Below are positions 26,184-34,238 of a DNA stretch of 56,619 bases, in pieces (the first letter of the stretch is position 1; each line of letters opens with the position of its first letter). Location of the stretch: assembly GCA_003169975.1 (NCBI GenBank), contig PNAA01000040.1:1-56619 (forward strand), given 5' to 3'. This stretch comes from Spartobacteria bacterium. GTDB lineage: Bacteria > Verrucomicrobiota > Verrucomicrobiia > Chthoniobacterales > UBA10450. The position numbers and the translations under genes are program-made. The notes under the pieces were generated by a model, which saw only the letters and a list, made by a program, of their open reading frames with translations, did not search any database and was not told the DNA's origin.

Positions 26184-27515
26184 ATGAAACGTGCCTTTTT
26201 TCTTCTCTGGGCAATCTGCGCGCCTTTTAGCCTAACGAGCACTTTCGCGGCCGACGTGCCGCCGGCCACGATCGCGCTCAAGGCCGCGCGCCTTTTCGAC
26301 GGCAAGACGAAGACGCTCCTGCCTAACGGCGTCGTCATTGTCACGGGCAACACCATCACCGCCGCGGGCAGCAATCTGCCCATCCCGGGCGACGCCCAGA
26401 TCATCGACCTCGGCGACGCGACTCTCTCGCCGGGGTTCATGGACGCGCACACGCATCTCACCTTGGATTATTCCGGTAACTATAACGAGCGCCGCCTCCG
26501 TTCCCTCGATGAGAACGTTTCCCAGATCGCGCTCGAAACGATCCCGCATGCGCGCGCCACGCTCGAAGCCGGCTTCACCAGCGTGCGCGATCTCGGGAGT
26601 TGGATTCCAAACTCGCACGATTTTCCCGATGTCTCGCTCCGCAACGCGATCAACGAGGGCGTCATCCCTGGCCCACGAATGCTTGTCGCCACTCACGGGA
26701 TCGGCGCCACCGGCGGCCATTTCGACGGCACGAACGGATTTCGCGACCTGCTTTTCGGCGCCGAACCGGATTGGTCCAACGGCATTGCGGACGGACCGGA
26801 TGCGATTCGCAAATCGGTCCGTTACGAAGTGAAGAACGGCGCCGATGTGATCAAGGCCGCCGTCTCGGGCGGTGTCCTCTCGTTAGGCGATGAGGTCGAT
26901 GTGCCGCAATTGGATCCGGCGGAAATGGCCGCGCTGGTCGATGAGTCGCATCGGTTGCGGAAAAAAGTGGCGGTCCATTGTCATGGTGACGCCGCTGCCA
27001 AGGAAGCCATCAACGCCGGCGTCGACTCGATCGAGCATGGCTCTTTTCTCAAACCCGACACGCTGGCCTTGATGAAGCAAAAAGGAACCTATCTGACACC
27101 CACTTTGATGGCGTCCGAGTGGGTCATGAGCAAGATCGGCCAGTATCCGCCCGCGATTCAGGCGAAGGGAAAAGCGGCGACCGAAGCACGCTCGGAGATG
27201 TTTCGTAATGCGGTCAGGATCGGCGTGAAGATTTCGTTCGGAACCGATGCCGCCGTCTTCCCTCACGGGATGAATGCGCAGGAGTTCGCGCTCATGGTCG
27301 GTCTCGGGATGAAGCCAATCGACGCGTTGCTCAGCGCGACCTCGGTCGACGCGGAACTCCTCGGCGTCGCGAGCAAGCTCGGCACCCTTGAAAAGGGCAA
27401 GCTCGCCGACGTCATCGCAATGCCCGGCGATCCAACCACCGACATCACCGTCACCGAGCGCGTTTTCTTCGTCATGAAGGACGGCAAGATCGTGAAGAAC
27501 GAGGCTAAGCCGTGA
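26184..27515 (+). CDS. Secreted amidohydrolase (prolidase/imidazolonepropionase-like)
   Basis: 443 residues. The signal peptide (FFLLWAICAPFSLTSTFAAD) directs export. Metal-site motifs are in order: MDAHTHLTLD (HxH), DVIKAAVSGG (bridging Lys), VAVHCHGDA and DSIEHGSFL (two His), and SFGTDAAVFPHG (Asp). The protein ends with the ADVIAMPGDP beta-strand common to the family. Homologues cleave Xaa-Pro or Xaa-Arg dipeptides or related amide rings. The site looks intact, so it is probably an active periplasmic peptidase. A TCGTTAGG motif lies inside at 26880-26887. Confidence 0.9.
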   Translation: MKRAFFLLWAICAPFSLTSTFAADVPPATIALKAARLFDGKTKTLLPNGVVIVTGNTITAAGSNLPIPGDAQIIDLGDATLSPGFMDAHTHLTLDYSGNYNERRLRSLDENVSQIALETIPHARATLEAGFTSVRDLGSWIPNSHDFPDVSLRNAINEGVIPGPRMLVATHGIGATGGHFDGTNGFRDLLFGAEPDWSNGIADGPDAIRKSVRYEVKNGADVIKAAVSGGVLSLGDEVDVPQLDPAEMAALVDESHRLRKKVAVHCHGDAAAKEAINAGVDSIEHGSFLKPDTLALMKQKGTYLTPTLMASEWVMSKIGQYPPAIQAKGKAATEARSEMFRNAVRIGVKISFGTDAAVFPHGMNAQEFALMVGLGMKPIDALLSATSVDAELLGVASKLGTLEKGKLADVIAMPGDPTTDITVTERVFFVMKDGKIVKNEAKP

Positions 27516-27518
27516 TTG

Positions 27519-27598
27519 ATGAATAGTGAATAGTGACTGGTGATATGTGAATAGAACAAAACCATTCACGATTCACTGACCACCATTCACTATTCCCA
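27519..27598. repeat. Imperfect inverted repeat of GAATAGTGAA units between genes
   Basis: The 85-bp gap between the amidohydrolase and fabG carries TGAATAGTGAATAGTGA on the left and the near-complement ACCATTCACTATTCCC on the right, with further ATTCACGATTCAC units between. It can fold as a long imperfect hairpin. It is AT-rich compared with the surroundings. It may be a terminator or a mobile short repeat. Confidence 0.5.
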
Positions 27599-27600
27599 GC

Positions 27601-28344
27601 ATGAGATTCGAGAATCAGGTCGCAGTCGTCACCGGAGCGGGGCGGGGAATCGGCCATGCCATCGCCGTTCGTCTGGCCAGCGAAGGCGCGCGCGTTGCCT
27701 CCGTCAGCCGGAGCGAGGCGAATGCGCAGCGGACCGCCGATGAGATCAACGCCGCCCACGCTGGTGCGGCGAAGGCGTACGCGGTCGATGTTGCCGATCA
27801 CTCCGCCGTGCAGGCGACCGCGGCGCGCATTCTCGAGGACTTCGGGCGCATCGATATCCTGATTAACAACGCTGGGGTGACGCGCGACGGCCTGAGCATG
27901 CGAATGTCGATCGAAGATTGGGAAACCGTCATCGACACAAACTTGAAGGGCGCGTTCAGTTTCACCCAGGCGGTCATGCGTTCGATGATTAAGGAGCGCA
28001 GCGGGCGGATCATCAACATCAGCTCGATCAGCGGCCTGACGGGCAACGCCGGGCAGGCGAATTACGCGGCGAGCAAAGCCGGGCTGATCGGCCTAACGAA
28101 ATCGCTGGCCCGCGAGCTGGCCAGCCGCGGCATCACGGTGAACGCCGTCGCGCCCGGCTTCATCGTGACCGACATGACCGACGTCCTGCCGGAGCAGGTG
28201 AAGGAAGCCATCCTGGCGAAAATCCCGCTCGGGAAATTCGGCGAAGGTGAAGACATCGCCGCGGCGGTCGCGTTCCTCGCCGCGCCGGAAGCGAAGTACA
28301 TCACCGGCCAGGTGCTGGCGGTCGATGGCGGGATGGTGATGTAG
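27601..28344 (+). CDS. fabG: 3-oxoacyl-[acyl-carrier-protein] reductase
   Basis: 247 residues, the normal FabG length. Motifs: VAVVTGAGRGIGHAIAVRLA (NADPH site), DILINNAGVTRDGLSMRM, GRIINISSISGLTGNAGQAN with the catalytic Ser, YAASKAGLIGLTKSLAREL (Tyr-x3-Lys), VNAVAPGFIVTDMTD and the C-terminal YITGQVLAVDGGMVM. It reduces 3-oxoacyl-ACP in fatty-acid synthesis. No other fab gene is next to it, so a role as a general reductase is possible. The TAG stop is followed, in frame, by CTG TAG from the next REP-like element. Confidence 0.92.
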   Translation: MRFENQVAVVTGAGRGIGHAIAVRLASEGARVASVSRSEANAQRTADEINAAHAGAAKAYAVDVADHSAVQATAARILEDFGRIDILINNAGVTRDGLSMRMSIEDWETVIDTNLKGAFSFTQAVMRSMIKERSGRIINISSISGLTGNAGQANYAASKAGLIGLTKSLARELASRGITVNAVAPGFIVTDMTDVLPEQVKEAILAKIPLGKFGEGEDIAAAVAFLAAPEAKYITGQVLAVDGGMVM

Positions 28345-28345
28345 C

Positions 28346-28446
28346 TGTAGACGCTTCGCTCTGTGAAGCGCGGGAGAAATGCCTGCTGCTTCCGCGACGC
28401 CTCGTCGCGAGCCGAGACCCGCGCTTCGCAGAGCGAAGCGTCTACA
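28346..28446. repeat. REP-like inverted hairpin pair (copy 3)
   Basis: TGTAG-A-CGCTTCGC-TCT-GTGAAGCG at the left and TGTAG-A-CGCTTCGC-TCT-GCGAAGCG on the minus strand at the right. It sits directly after fabG; its foot TAG is a second in-frame stop one codon after the fabG stop. Confidence 0.85.
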
Positions 28447-28484
28447 AGCGAGCACCAAATCTGCTTCTCAAAGACTAGCTCTCA

Positions 28485-29084
28485 GTGAAATCCATCTCAT
28501 TTATCGCTCTGGTCGTTGCGGCCTGGTTCGTCTATGGGCGGATCAACGCCCCGCTCACCTATCCACCCGGCGTCCTCATTGCCAGCGAACCACTGCAGAC
28601 GGATGCCACCCCTAACGACACCCCATTCGAGGATGGAAAGTTTCATCTCAAGCCCCTGGCCCATTTCGCGATCGACGCGCGGGTCCTGCATCAAAAAATC
28701 TATCGCTACGATCGCCAGGCGGCCCTCGTGCCGGTGGATCTCGCGGTCGGCTGGGGACCGATGTCAGACCAGGCAGTGCTCAATCAACTGGAGATCAGCC
28801 AAAGCGCGCGTTTTTTCTGGTATCAGTGGCAGCACCAGCCGCCGATCGCGCCCGAAGAGATTATCTCGCACGCGACCAACCTGCATCTGATCCCGTCGAG
28901 CAAAGCGTTGGAGTCCCAATGCAAATCGCTCCATGCCGGTGAGCTGATTCACCTCTCCGGCTTGCTCGTGGAAGCAACCGGGCCGGACATCGGCACCTGG
29001 CGCAGCTCGCTCACTCGTACCGATACGGGGAACGGCGCCTGCGAGCTGGTCTGGGTCGAGGAGATTCACAAGCTGGCGCGCTAA
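28485..29084 (+). CDS. Conserved membrane-anchored hypothetical protein
   Basis: 199 residues from a GTG start (KSISFIALVVAAWFVYGRIN is the anchor). The soluble part has well-conserved-looking blocks: FHLKPLAHFAIDARVLHQKI, PVDLAVGWGPMSDQAVLNQL, ISQSARFFWYQW, ISHATNLHLIPSS, LHAGELIHLSGLLVEA and WRSSLTRTDTGNGACELVWV. I recall similar uncharacterised proteins in other bacteria but know no function. It lies between two REP-like elements, so it is likely transcribed alone. Confidence 0.75.
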   Translation: MKSISFIALVVAAWFVYGRINAPLTYPPGVLIASEPLQTDATPNDTPFEDGKFHLKPLAHFAIDARVLHQKIYRYDRQAALVPVDLAVGWGPMSDQAVLNQLEISQSARFFWYQWQHQPPIAPEEIISHATNLHLIPSSKALESQCKSLHAGELIHLSGLLVEATGPDIGTWRSSLTRTDTGNGACELVWVEEIHKLAR

Positions 29085-29087
29085 GGA

Positions 29088-29183
29088 TGTGGACGCTTCG
29101 CTCAGCGAAGCGTGGACGAAGCATCGCCGTCATCAAGCGAGGTCATCGCGCTGGGCCGCGCTTCGCTCAGCGAAGCGTCTACA
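29088..29183. repeat. REP-like inverted hairpin pair (copy 4)
   Basis: The left end has a changed foot (TGTGG) followed by A-CGCTTCGC-TCA-GCGAAGCG; the right end on the minus strand is TGTAG-A-CGCTTCGC-TGA-GCGAAGCG. It lies 3 bp past the stop of the hypothetical gene and 39 bp before msrA. The upstream gene uses its own TAA here, unlike the other copies. Confidence 0.85.
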
Positions 29184-29222
29184 TCCGGTTGCGAGCGCAG
29201 CCCTTCCGCTTCATCATGCTGC

Positions 29223-29699
29223 ATGAGTATCGAAAAAGCGACTTTTGGCGCCGGTTGTTTTTGGGGCGTCGAGGAATTATTTCGCAACATCAAGGGAGTG
29301 ACCGCAGCGACGAGCGGTTACGCCGGCGGCACAACCAAGAATCCGACTTACGAAGACGTCTGCAGTCACGCCACCGGCCATGCGGAAGTGGTCGAGGTTG
29401 AGTTCGATCCGGCGCAGGTCAGCTACGAGCAACTATTGGATATTTTCTGGAGCAATCACGATCCTACCACTCGTGATCGTCAGGGTCCCGACATCGGTTC
29501 GCAGTATCGGTCGGTTGTTTTTTATCACTCGCCGGAACAGCAAGCGACGGCCGAGGAGAAGAAGGCGGAGCTCGACCGAAGCGGACGTTTTCGTCGCCCG
29601 ATCGTGACGCAGATCGAGCCGGCGCCGCCGTTCTATCGCGCGGAGGAATATCATCAGCGTTATCTGGAGAAGCACGGGCGTTCGCATTGCTCGATCTAG
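29223..29699 (+). CDS. msrA: Peptide methionine sulfoxide reductase MsrA
   Basis: 158 residues from the ATG at 29223; the frame upstream runs through the REP-like element and is not coding. Contains the catalytic [20 protein letters not shown] (Cys of GCFWG), [52 protein letters not shown] and [10 protein letters not shown]. It reduces methionine-S-sulfoxide in oxidised proteins. A C-terminal Cys (RSHCSI) could serve as the resolving residue. No msrB is next to it. Confidence 0.96.
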   Translation: MSIEKATFGAGCFWGVEELFRNIKGVTAATSGYAGGTTKNPTYEDVCSHATGHAEVVEVEFDPAQVSYEQLLDIFWSNHDPTTRDRQGPDIGSQYRSVVFYHSPEQQATAEEKKAELDRSGRFRRPIVTQIEPAPPFYRAEEYHQRYLEKHGRSHCSI

Positions 29700-29720
29700 G
29701 GGACGCCGCCTTTTTTCCCG

Positions 29721-30419
29721 ATGCAGCGCGACGTCATTCGAACGAAGAATTTTGTTGCTGCCGCCGCCGGAATCATTCTCGAGGAGGCGCGGGCAGCGCT
29801 GGCCGAGCGGGGCGAATTCCGGGTCGCCCTCTCAGGCGGGAATACGCCGCGACCGGTCTACGCGGAGTTCGGCCGGATTGCGCGCGACCTGTCCTGGGAG
29901 CGCGTTCGGTTCACCTTTGGCGACGAACGTTGCGTGCCGCCGGACGCCGCCACGAGCAATTATCGGATGGCGCGCGAATCATTGTTCGAGGCCTGCGCCA
30001 TTCCGGAGAAATCGATCATGCGAATGCGCGGGGAGATCGATCCGCCGCTCGCGGCACAGGAATATGAGGACGCGCTCGCGCTCCTCGCGTCTCAGCATGG
30101 CGAAACCATCTACCGGCATGATCTCACCCTCCTGGGAATGGGCGACGATGGGCACACCGCCTCGCTTTTCCCAGGAACGGCGGCGCTGGAAGAGCAGGTC
30201 CGGCGGGTGGCGGCAAATTTCGTGCCGAAGTTCGCCGCCTGGCGCCTAACGATGACGCTGCCGCTCCTCAATCAATCGCGGCGAGTCCTGTTTTTGGTCA
30301 GCGGCGACAAGAATCGCCAGTTGCTCGAGCGCATCCTGGCTGGCGACTCCGAGTTTCCCGCCAGCCGGGTGGAGCCGGCCAACGGACAACTGAGTTGGCT
30401 GATCGGCGAACGCGCCTAA
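29721..30419 (+). CDS. pgl: 6-phosphogluconolactonase (DevB type)
   Basis: 232 residues. Family blocks: [52 protein letters not shown] and [20 protein letters not shown], the [10 protein letters not shown] motif being diagnostic. It hydrolyses 6-phosphogluconolactone in the oxidative pentose phosphate pathway. No zwf or gnd is adjacent. Its stop TAA lies inside a CCTAACGA motif (30415-30422), and the next gene starts 4 bp later, so the two are probably co-transcribed. Confidence 0.93.
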   Translation: MQRDVIRTKNFVAAAAGIILEEARAALAERGEFRVALSGGNTPRPVYAEFGRIARDLSWERVRFTFGDERCVPPDAATSNYRMARESLFEACAIPEKSIMRMRGEIDPPLAAQEYEDALALLASQHGETIYRHDLTLLGMGDDGHTASLFPGTAALEEQVRRVAANFVPKFAAWRLTMTLPLLNQSRRVLFLVSGDKNRQLLERILAGDSEFPASRVEPANGQLSWLIGERA

Positions 30420-30423
30420 CGAA

Positions 30424-31476
30424 ATGGCGGCGCGAACTGTCTTGGTCACCGGCTCGGCCGGGTTGATCGGCTCGGAAACGGTCAGACGTTTTGCGGGAGA
30501 GGGCTGCGCCATTGTCGGGATCGACAACGACATGCGGAAGCAATTCTTCGGCGCAGAAGCGTCCACCCGGAAAACGCGCGATGAGTTACTGGCCAGCGTG
30601 CCCAACTATCAGCATCACGAAATCGACATCCGCGATGCCGGCGCGGTGAATAATCTCTTTCAACAGCACGGGCGCGGGCTGGCGGCGATCGTGCATACCG
30701 CCGCGCAGCCGTCGCATGACTGGGCGGCGCGCGATCCGCAGATGGATTTCACGGTCAACGCCAACGGCACGCTCAACCTGCTCGAAGCGGCACGAAACTT
30801 TTGCCCGGAAACACCGTTCGTCTTCACCTCGACGAACAAAGTCTACGGCGATACGCCGAACCAACTGCCACTCCGCGAACTGCCCTTGCGCTGGGAGATC
30901 GAGCCCGGCCACGAATACGAGCCCGGCATCTCGGAGAGCATGAGCATCGACCAGACGAAGCACTCGCTCTTCGGCGCGTCGAAGCTCGCGGCCGACGTGC
31001 TCGTGCAGGAATACGGCCGTTATTTTGGCATGCCGACCGTCTGTTTTCGCGGGGGTTGCCTAACGGGTCCAGCGCACGCCGGCACGGAGCTGCATGGATT
31101 TCTCTCTTACCTGATGAAGTGCACGGTGAGCGGGCGGCCCTATCGCGTCTTCGGCTACAAGGGCAAGCAGGTGCGCGATAACATTCACAGCTTCGACCTG
31201 GTCGAGGCCTTCGCCGCGTTCGTTAGGGCACCGCGGTTGGCGGAGGTTTACAACATCGGCGGGAGCCGCCACTGCCATTGCTCGATGCTGGAGGCGATCG
31301 AGCTCTGCGAGGAAATCAGCGAGCGCAAACTCTCCTGGGAGTACGTCGAAGACCACCGGATCGGCGACCACATCTGGTGGATCAGCGACGTGCGCAAATT
31401 CCAGGAGCATTATCCCGAATGGAAGTTCCGTTACGGTCTGCGCGAAATCCTCGCGGAGATCCACGCCGCATTGTAG
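30424..31476 (+). CDS. NAD-dependent sugar epimerase/dehydratase (CDP-paratose epimerase-like)
   Basis: 350 residues. The extended-SDR NAD site is [19 protein letters not shown]. It continues with [40 protein letters not shown] and [20 protein letters not shown]; the last replaces the usual catalytic Tyr of YxxxK with Phe (FGASK). [17 protein letters not shown] and EVYNIGG are also typical. The closest relatives I can name are CDP-tyvelose/paratose 2-epimerases of nucleotide-sugar metabolism. The missing Tyr, if real, argues for a different mechanism. The stop TAG belongs to a REP-like hairpin. Confidence 0.85.
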   Translation: MAARTVLVTGSAGLIGSETVRRFAGEGCAIVGIDNDMRKQFFGAEASTRKTRDELLASVPNYQHHEIDIRDAGAVNNLFQQHGRGLAAIVHTAAQPSHDWAARDPQMDFTVNANGTLNLLEAARNFCPETPFVFTSTNKVYGDTPNQLPLRELPLRWEIEPGHEYEPGISESMSIDQTKHSLFGASKLAADVLVQEYGRYFGMPTVCFRGGCLTGPAHAGTELHGFLSYLMKCTVSGRPYRVFGYKGKQVRDNIHSFDLVEAFAAFVRAPRLAEVYNIGGSRHCHCSMLEAIELCEEISERKLSWEYVEDHRIGDHIWWISDVRKFQEHYPEWKFRYGLREILAEIHAAL

Positions 31477-31500
31477 ACGCTTTGCTTTGCGAAGCGGGGT
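31472..31500 (+). repeat. Solo REP-like hairpin
   Basis: TGTAG-A-CGCTTTGC-TTT-GCGAAGCG, one half only; no inverted partner was seen downstream. The foot TAG is the stop codon of the epimerase gene. Confidence 0.75.
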
Positions 31501-31522
31501 CTCGACAGTGCGCGCCGGGAAG

Positions 31523-31654
31523 ATGATTCGCCGTCGCTCCATCCTAAACGACCGCGGTTTTCGGCCGGACGGCAAGGGCCAATCGCCCACCGCACCGCGC
31601 CGGCGCGACCGCGTCGCCAAGTCGAATCGCCCCAAAGAAGCAGTCGAGCCTTGA
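31523..31654 (+). CDS. Possible 43-residue basic peptide
   Basis: An ATG with GGGAAG just upstream opens a 43-codon frame, MIRRRSILNDRGFRPDGKGQ onward, rich in Arg, Lys and Pro, ending in a TGA at 31652-31654. The spacing and charge would suit a small nucleic-acid-binding protein, but I recognise no family and chance is a fair alternative in GC-rich DNA. It overlaps the -35 box of the kelch promoter by a few bases. Confidence 0.25.
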   Translation: MIRRRSILNDRGFRPDGKGQSPTAPRRRDRVAKSNRPKEAVEP

Positions 31655-31680
31655 CTTTTTTGCGTGCGACCCGGTATAAC
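31651..31680 (+). promoter_or_regulatory. Sigma-70-type promoter of the kelch gene
   Basis: TTGACT at 31651-31656 and TATAAC at 31675-31680 with an 18-bp spacer, 18 to 36 bp ahead of the candidate start codons of the kelch gene. Confidence 0.6.
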
Positions 31681-31715
31681 CTTTATTCGTTGGGCCGATG
31701 CCTCAGCGATCCACT

Positions 31716-32852
31716 ATGATGCAAACAGCACTCCTCAAAAATCCTATCCACTCCCTTAACCTCCTCGCCCTGGCCCTCGGAATCACCCTGACTCTCGCCC
31801 AACCTTGTCCGGCCGCGCAGTTGGTGTTTTCCAGCACGGGCGGACTCGCAGTCGCGCGCGCTTCCCACACCGCAACCTTGTTGCTCGACGGCCGGGTCTT
31901 CGTCGCCGGAGGCGTGAAGGGACTCGGAGCTTCAGTGGGCAGCACAGAACTTTACGACCCCGTGAGCGGGACGTGGTCGTCCGGCCCCAATCTCCCCATC
32001 GCCCTGGCCGCGCACACCGCGACTCTGCTGCCGAGCGGGCAGGTGTTGATCGCCGGCGGGAAAGACAAACGTGGCCAGCTCGTGTCGATCGCGGAACTCT
32101 ACGACCCGGCCACCAATACTTTCACGCCCACCGCCAATCTCAACGGTGCGCGCGCGTATCATACCGCGACTCTCTTGGCCGACGGCAATGTGCTGGTCGC
32201 AGGTGGCGTCGGCGACGGCGGCGCACTCGCGACGGCAGAACTTTACAACCCGACCAACGGCACCTGGATATCCACGGGCAACCTCTTGACCGTTCGATCT
32301 TCCCACACGGCCACTTTGCTCGCCAGCGGTCAGGTGTTGATCGCAGGAGGCCAGGACGCGTCTTATCTCTTTCTTGGGAGCGCCGAACTCTACGACCCGG
32401 CCTCCGGGCGTTGGAGTCCCTCCGGTAATCTCACCTCCTCCCTTGGCTTTGACCGGGCCGTCTTGCTCCGCGATGGCCGAGTTCTCCTCGTGGGCGGAAT
32501 CGATAACCACCATAGTGGTTTCAAGCTCGCGCAAATCTACGACCCGACGAGCGGAACCTGGGCGAACACCGGTCGGCTCGTTGCCACGGAAGCCTTACCC
32601 GGGGCGAACTTGCTCCCCGACGGGACCGTCCTCGAGACCGGCGGTGCGCACAACAACTCTCTGCCCTCCGCTGACGCGCTGATTTACGATCCCGCGACCG
32701 CGACCTGGGCTGTAACTGGCGGATTGATCTCCGCGCGAGTGGCCCACAGCGCGACGCTGCTCCGCAACGGCCAGATCCTTGTCGTGGGTGGCGTGGGCGC
32801 CGGTGGAACTTTTCTCGCGAGCGCAGAGCTAGGCACTCCCCAGATGCACTGA
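31716..32852 (+). CDS. Secreted kelch-repeat beta-propeller protein
   Basis: About 378 residues from the ATG at 31716 (also possible from 31698 or 31719). A signal peptide (LLALALGITLTLAQPCPAA) precedes six to seven kelch units of about 50 residues. Each carries HTATLLxxGxVLIAGG, then AELYDPxxxTWxxTGNL, as in HTATLLPSGQVLIAGG and HTATLLADGNVLVAGG. The units close a propeller. There is no galactose-oxidase copper site visible. It is likely an extracellular binding or adhesion protein, transcribed from its own promoter at 31651. Confidence 0.88.
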   Translation: MMQTALLKNPIHSLNLLALALGITLTLAQPCPAAQLVFSSTGGLAVARASHTATLLLDGRVFVAGGVKGLGASVGSTELYDPVSGTWSSGPNLPIALAAHTATLLPSGQVLIAGGKDKRGQLVSIAELYDPATNTFTPTANLNGARAYHTATLLADGNVLVAGGVGDGGALATAELYNPTNGTWISTGNLLTVRSSHTATLLASGQVLIAGGQDASYLFLGSAELYDPASGRWSPSGNLTSSLGFDRAVLLRDGRVLLVGGIDNHHSGFKLAQIYDPTSGTWANTGRLVATEALPGANLLPDGTVLETGGAHNNSLPSADALIYDPATATWAVTGGLISARVAHSATLLRNGQILVVGGVGAGGTFLASAELGTPQMH

Positions 32853-32953
32853 CACGAAGAAAGCACCCCGCCTCAAAATCCTCTCTGCTTCCTTAGCTCG
32901 TTCGCCTCGGTCCTCCAGCAGCATCCGCGCAGGAGTGTCGCGGTAACCGTGAC

Positions 32954-33304
32954 CTAATACTGTTCGCCTTCGTCCGCGCTGTCCGACTTCACCCGATCCG
33001 GGATCGCCCAGACGTTCACCATGACCGCGATCCAGAAGATGGGGAGAAGGAAGAAACCAAAGCCGGCGGTGAAGGTGGCGACCAAGAGGGCCAGCCCGAC
33101 GGCGATCGGCGTTCCGAAAACCAGCAACATGCCAACCAGTCGATAACCTTTATAGATGTGGCCGAGGCCGGGGACAATGCTGAGCATGACTGCGACCAGA
33201 TCGCTCGCGTGGCCTTCCGCCGTTTCCAAAAGTCCGGTCGCCGCAGTCGGCGAATGGGATGGCTGCTCGGCTTCTTCCGCGACGGGTGTGTCTGTGTATT
33301 CCAA
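32954..33304 (-). CDS. Small two-helix membrane protein
   Basis: I place the start at the TTG at 33304 because GGAGG lies six bases before it; the frame runs back to 33469 but would overlap the divergent Nif3 gene. This gives 116 residues: an acidic N-terminal tail (EYTDTPVAEEAEQPSHSP), then LSIVPGLGHIYKGYRLVGML with VFGTPIAVGLALLVATFTAG and FFLLPIFWIAVMVNVWAIPD. The PGLGxxYxG motif resembles TM2-type membrane proteins. The function is unknown. Confidence 0.7.
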   Translation of the reverse strand: MEYTDTPVAEEAEQPSHSPTAATGLLETAEGHASDLVAVMLSIVPGLGHIYKGYRLVGMLLVFGTPIAVGLALLVATFTAGFGFFLLPIFWIAVMVNVWAIPDRVKSDSADEGEQY

Positions 33305-33461
33305 AGTATTTCCTCCAGCTGGCCTATCGTCACGATCGGGCGCGGCTTCGTCAAGATCGGGTTGCGGTTTTTCGCCCCGGCCAGCGGGCGCGATTTGATG
33401 CTCGCACCTTGCGAAAGTTTTTTTGCACTTCAAATCCGCGCGGAAACTGCAAAGTAGCGGG

Positions 33462-34217
33462 ATGACCACGCTCAGCGGGCTCGTTCGTTATGCCGACAAA
33501 CTTTTGCGCCTGACGGAGATCGAGGATTATCCGAATGCGCTCAACGGACTGCAGATCGAGAACTCGGGCGCGGTGACAAAGATCGGCGCCGCGGTGGACG
33601 CATCGAGTCGCTCGATCGAAATGGCCATCGAGCAGGGGATCGATTTGTTGGTCGTGCATCATGGCTTGTTTTGGCCCGGGTTGCAGCCGGTCACCGGCCC
33701 GCTCTATCGCGCGCTCAAGCTGGCGATGGAACACAACCTCGCGCTCTACAGCGCGCATCTGCCGCTCGACCTCCATCCAAAGATCGGCAACAACGTGCTC
33801 CTGGCCGCGGCGCTTGGTTTCGAAAAGACGGAGCCGTTCCTGGAAATGAAAGGCGAACCGATCGGCCGCAAGGTCGAAGCCACTCTGCGGCGCGCCGATC
33901 TGATCGCGAAACTGGAGGAGTCGTTAGGCGGACCGGTCCGCTGCGTCGGGACCGGGCCAATGGAAAGCAAGGTCATCGGCATCGTGACTGGGGGCGCGGG
34001 CGGGGAGATTTACGCGGCGGCGCGCGAGGGGGTGGACACCTACATTACGGGAGAAGCGCCGCACTGGGCGGCGGTCGCGGCCGAGGAGTTGGGGATGAAC
34101 CTTTTCCTCGGCGGCCATTACGCGACTGAGACTTTCGGGGTCAAGGCGCTCGCCGCCGAATTGTGCAGACAGTTCGACGTCCCGTGGGAATTCCTCGATC
34201 ATCCCACCGGATTGTGA
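33462..34217 (+). CDS. Nif3-like dinuclear metal-centre protein (YbgI family)
   Basis: About 251 residues from the ATG at 33462. Metal-ligand motifs: LLVVHHGLFWPGLQPVTGPL (HH near residue 65), LALYSAHLPLDLHPKIGNNV, VDTYITGEAPHWAAVAAEEL and LFLGGHYATETFGVKALAAE, all typical of the hexameric toroid proteins. Homologues have been linked to GTP cyclohydrolase I type 2, but the role is unsettled. It ends 21 bp before the DUF2339 gene, with a TCGTTAGG motif in the gap (34224-34231). Confidence 0.92.
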   Translation: MTTLSGLVRYADKLLRLTEIEDYPNALNGLQIENSGAVTKIGAAVDASSRSIEMAIEQGIDLLVVHHGLFWPGLQPVTGPLYRALKLAMEHNLALYSAHLPLDLHPKIGNNVLLAAALGFEKTEPFLEMKGEPIGRKVEATLRRADLIAKLEESLGGPVRCVGTGPMESKVIGIVTGGAGGEIYAAAREGVDTYITGEAPHWAAVAAEELGMNLFLGGHYATETFGVKALAAELCRQFDVPWEFLDHPTGL

Positions 34218-34238
34218 GAGCATTCGTTAGGAAAACTG

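Noticed and set aside
26041-29190. CRISPR array suspected from several similar palindromes within 3 kb
   Set aside because: Copies are separated by whole genes, not by uniform spacers, and no cas gene is present.
31523-31654. The 43-residue basic peptide as a confident gene
   Set aside because: Kept only as a low-confidence feature because no family match is known and it overlaps a promoter.
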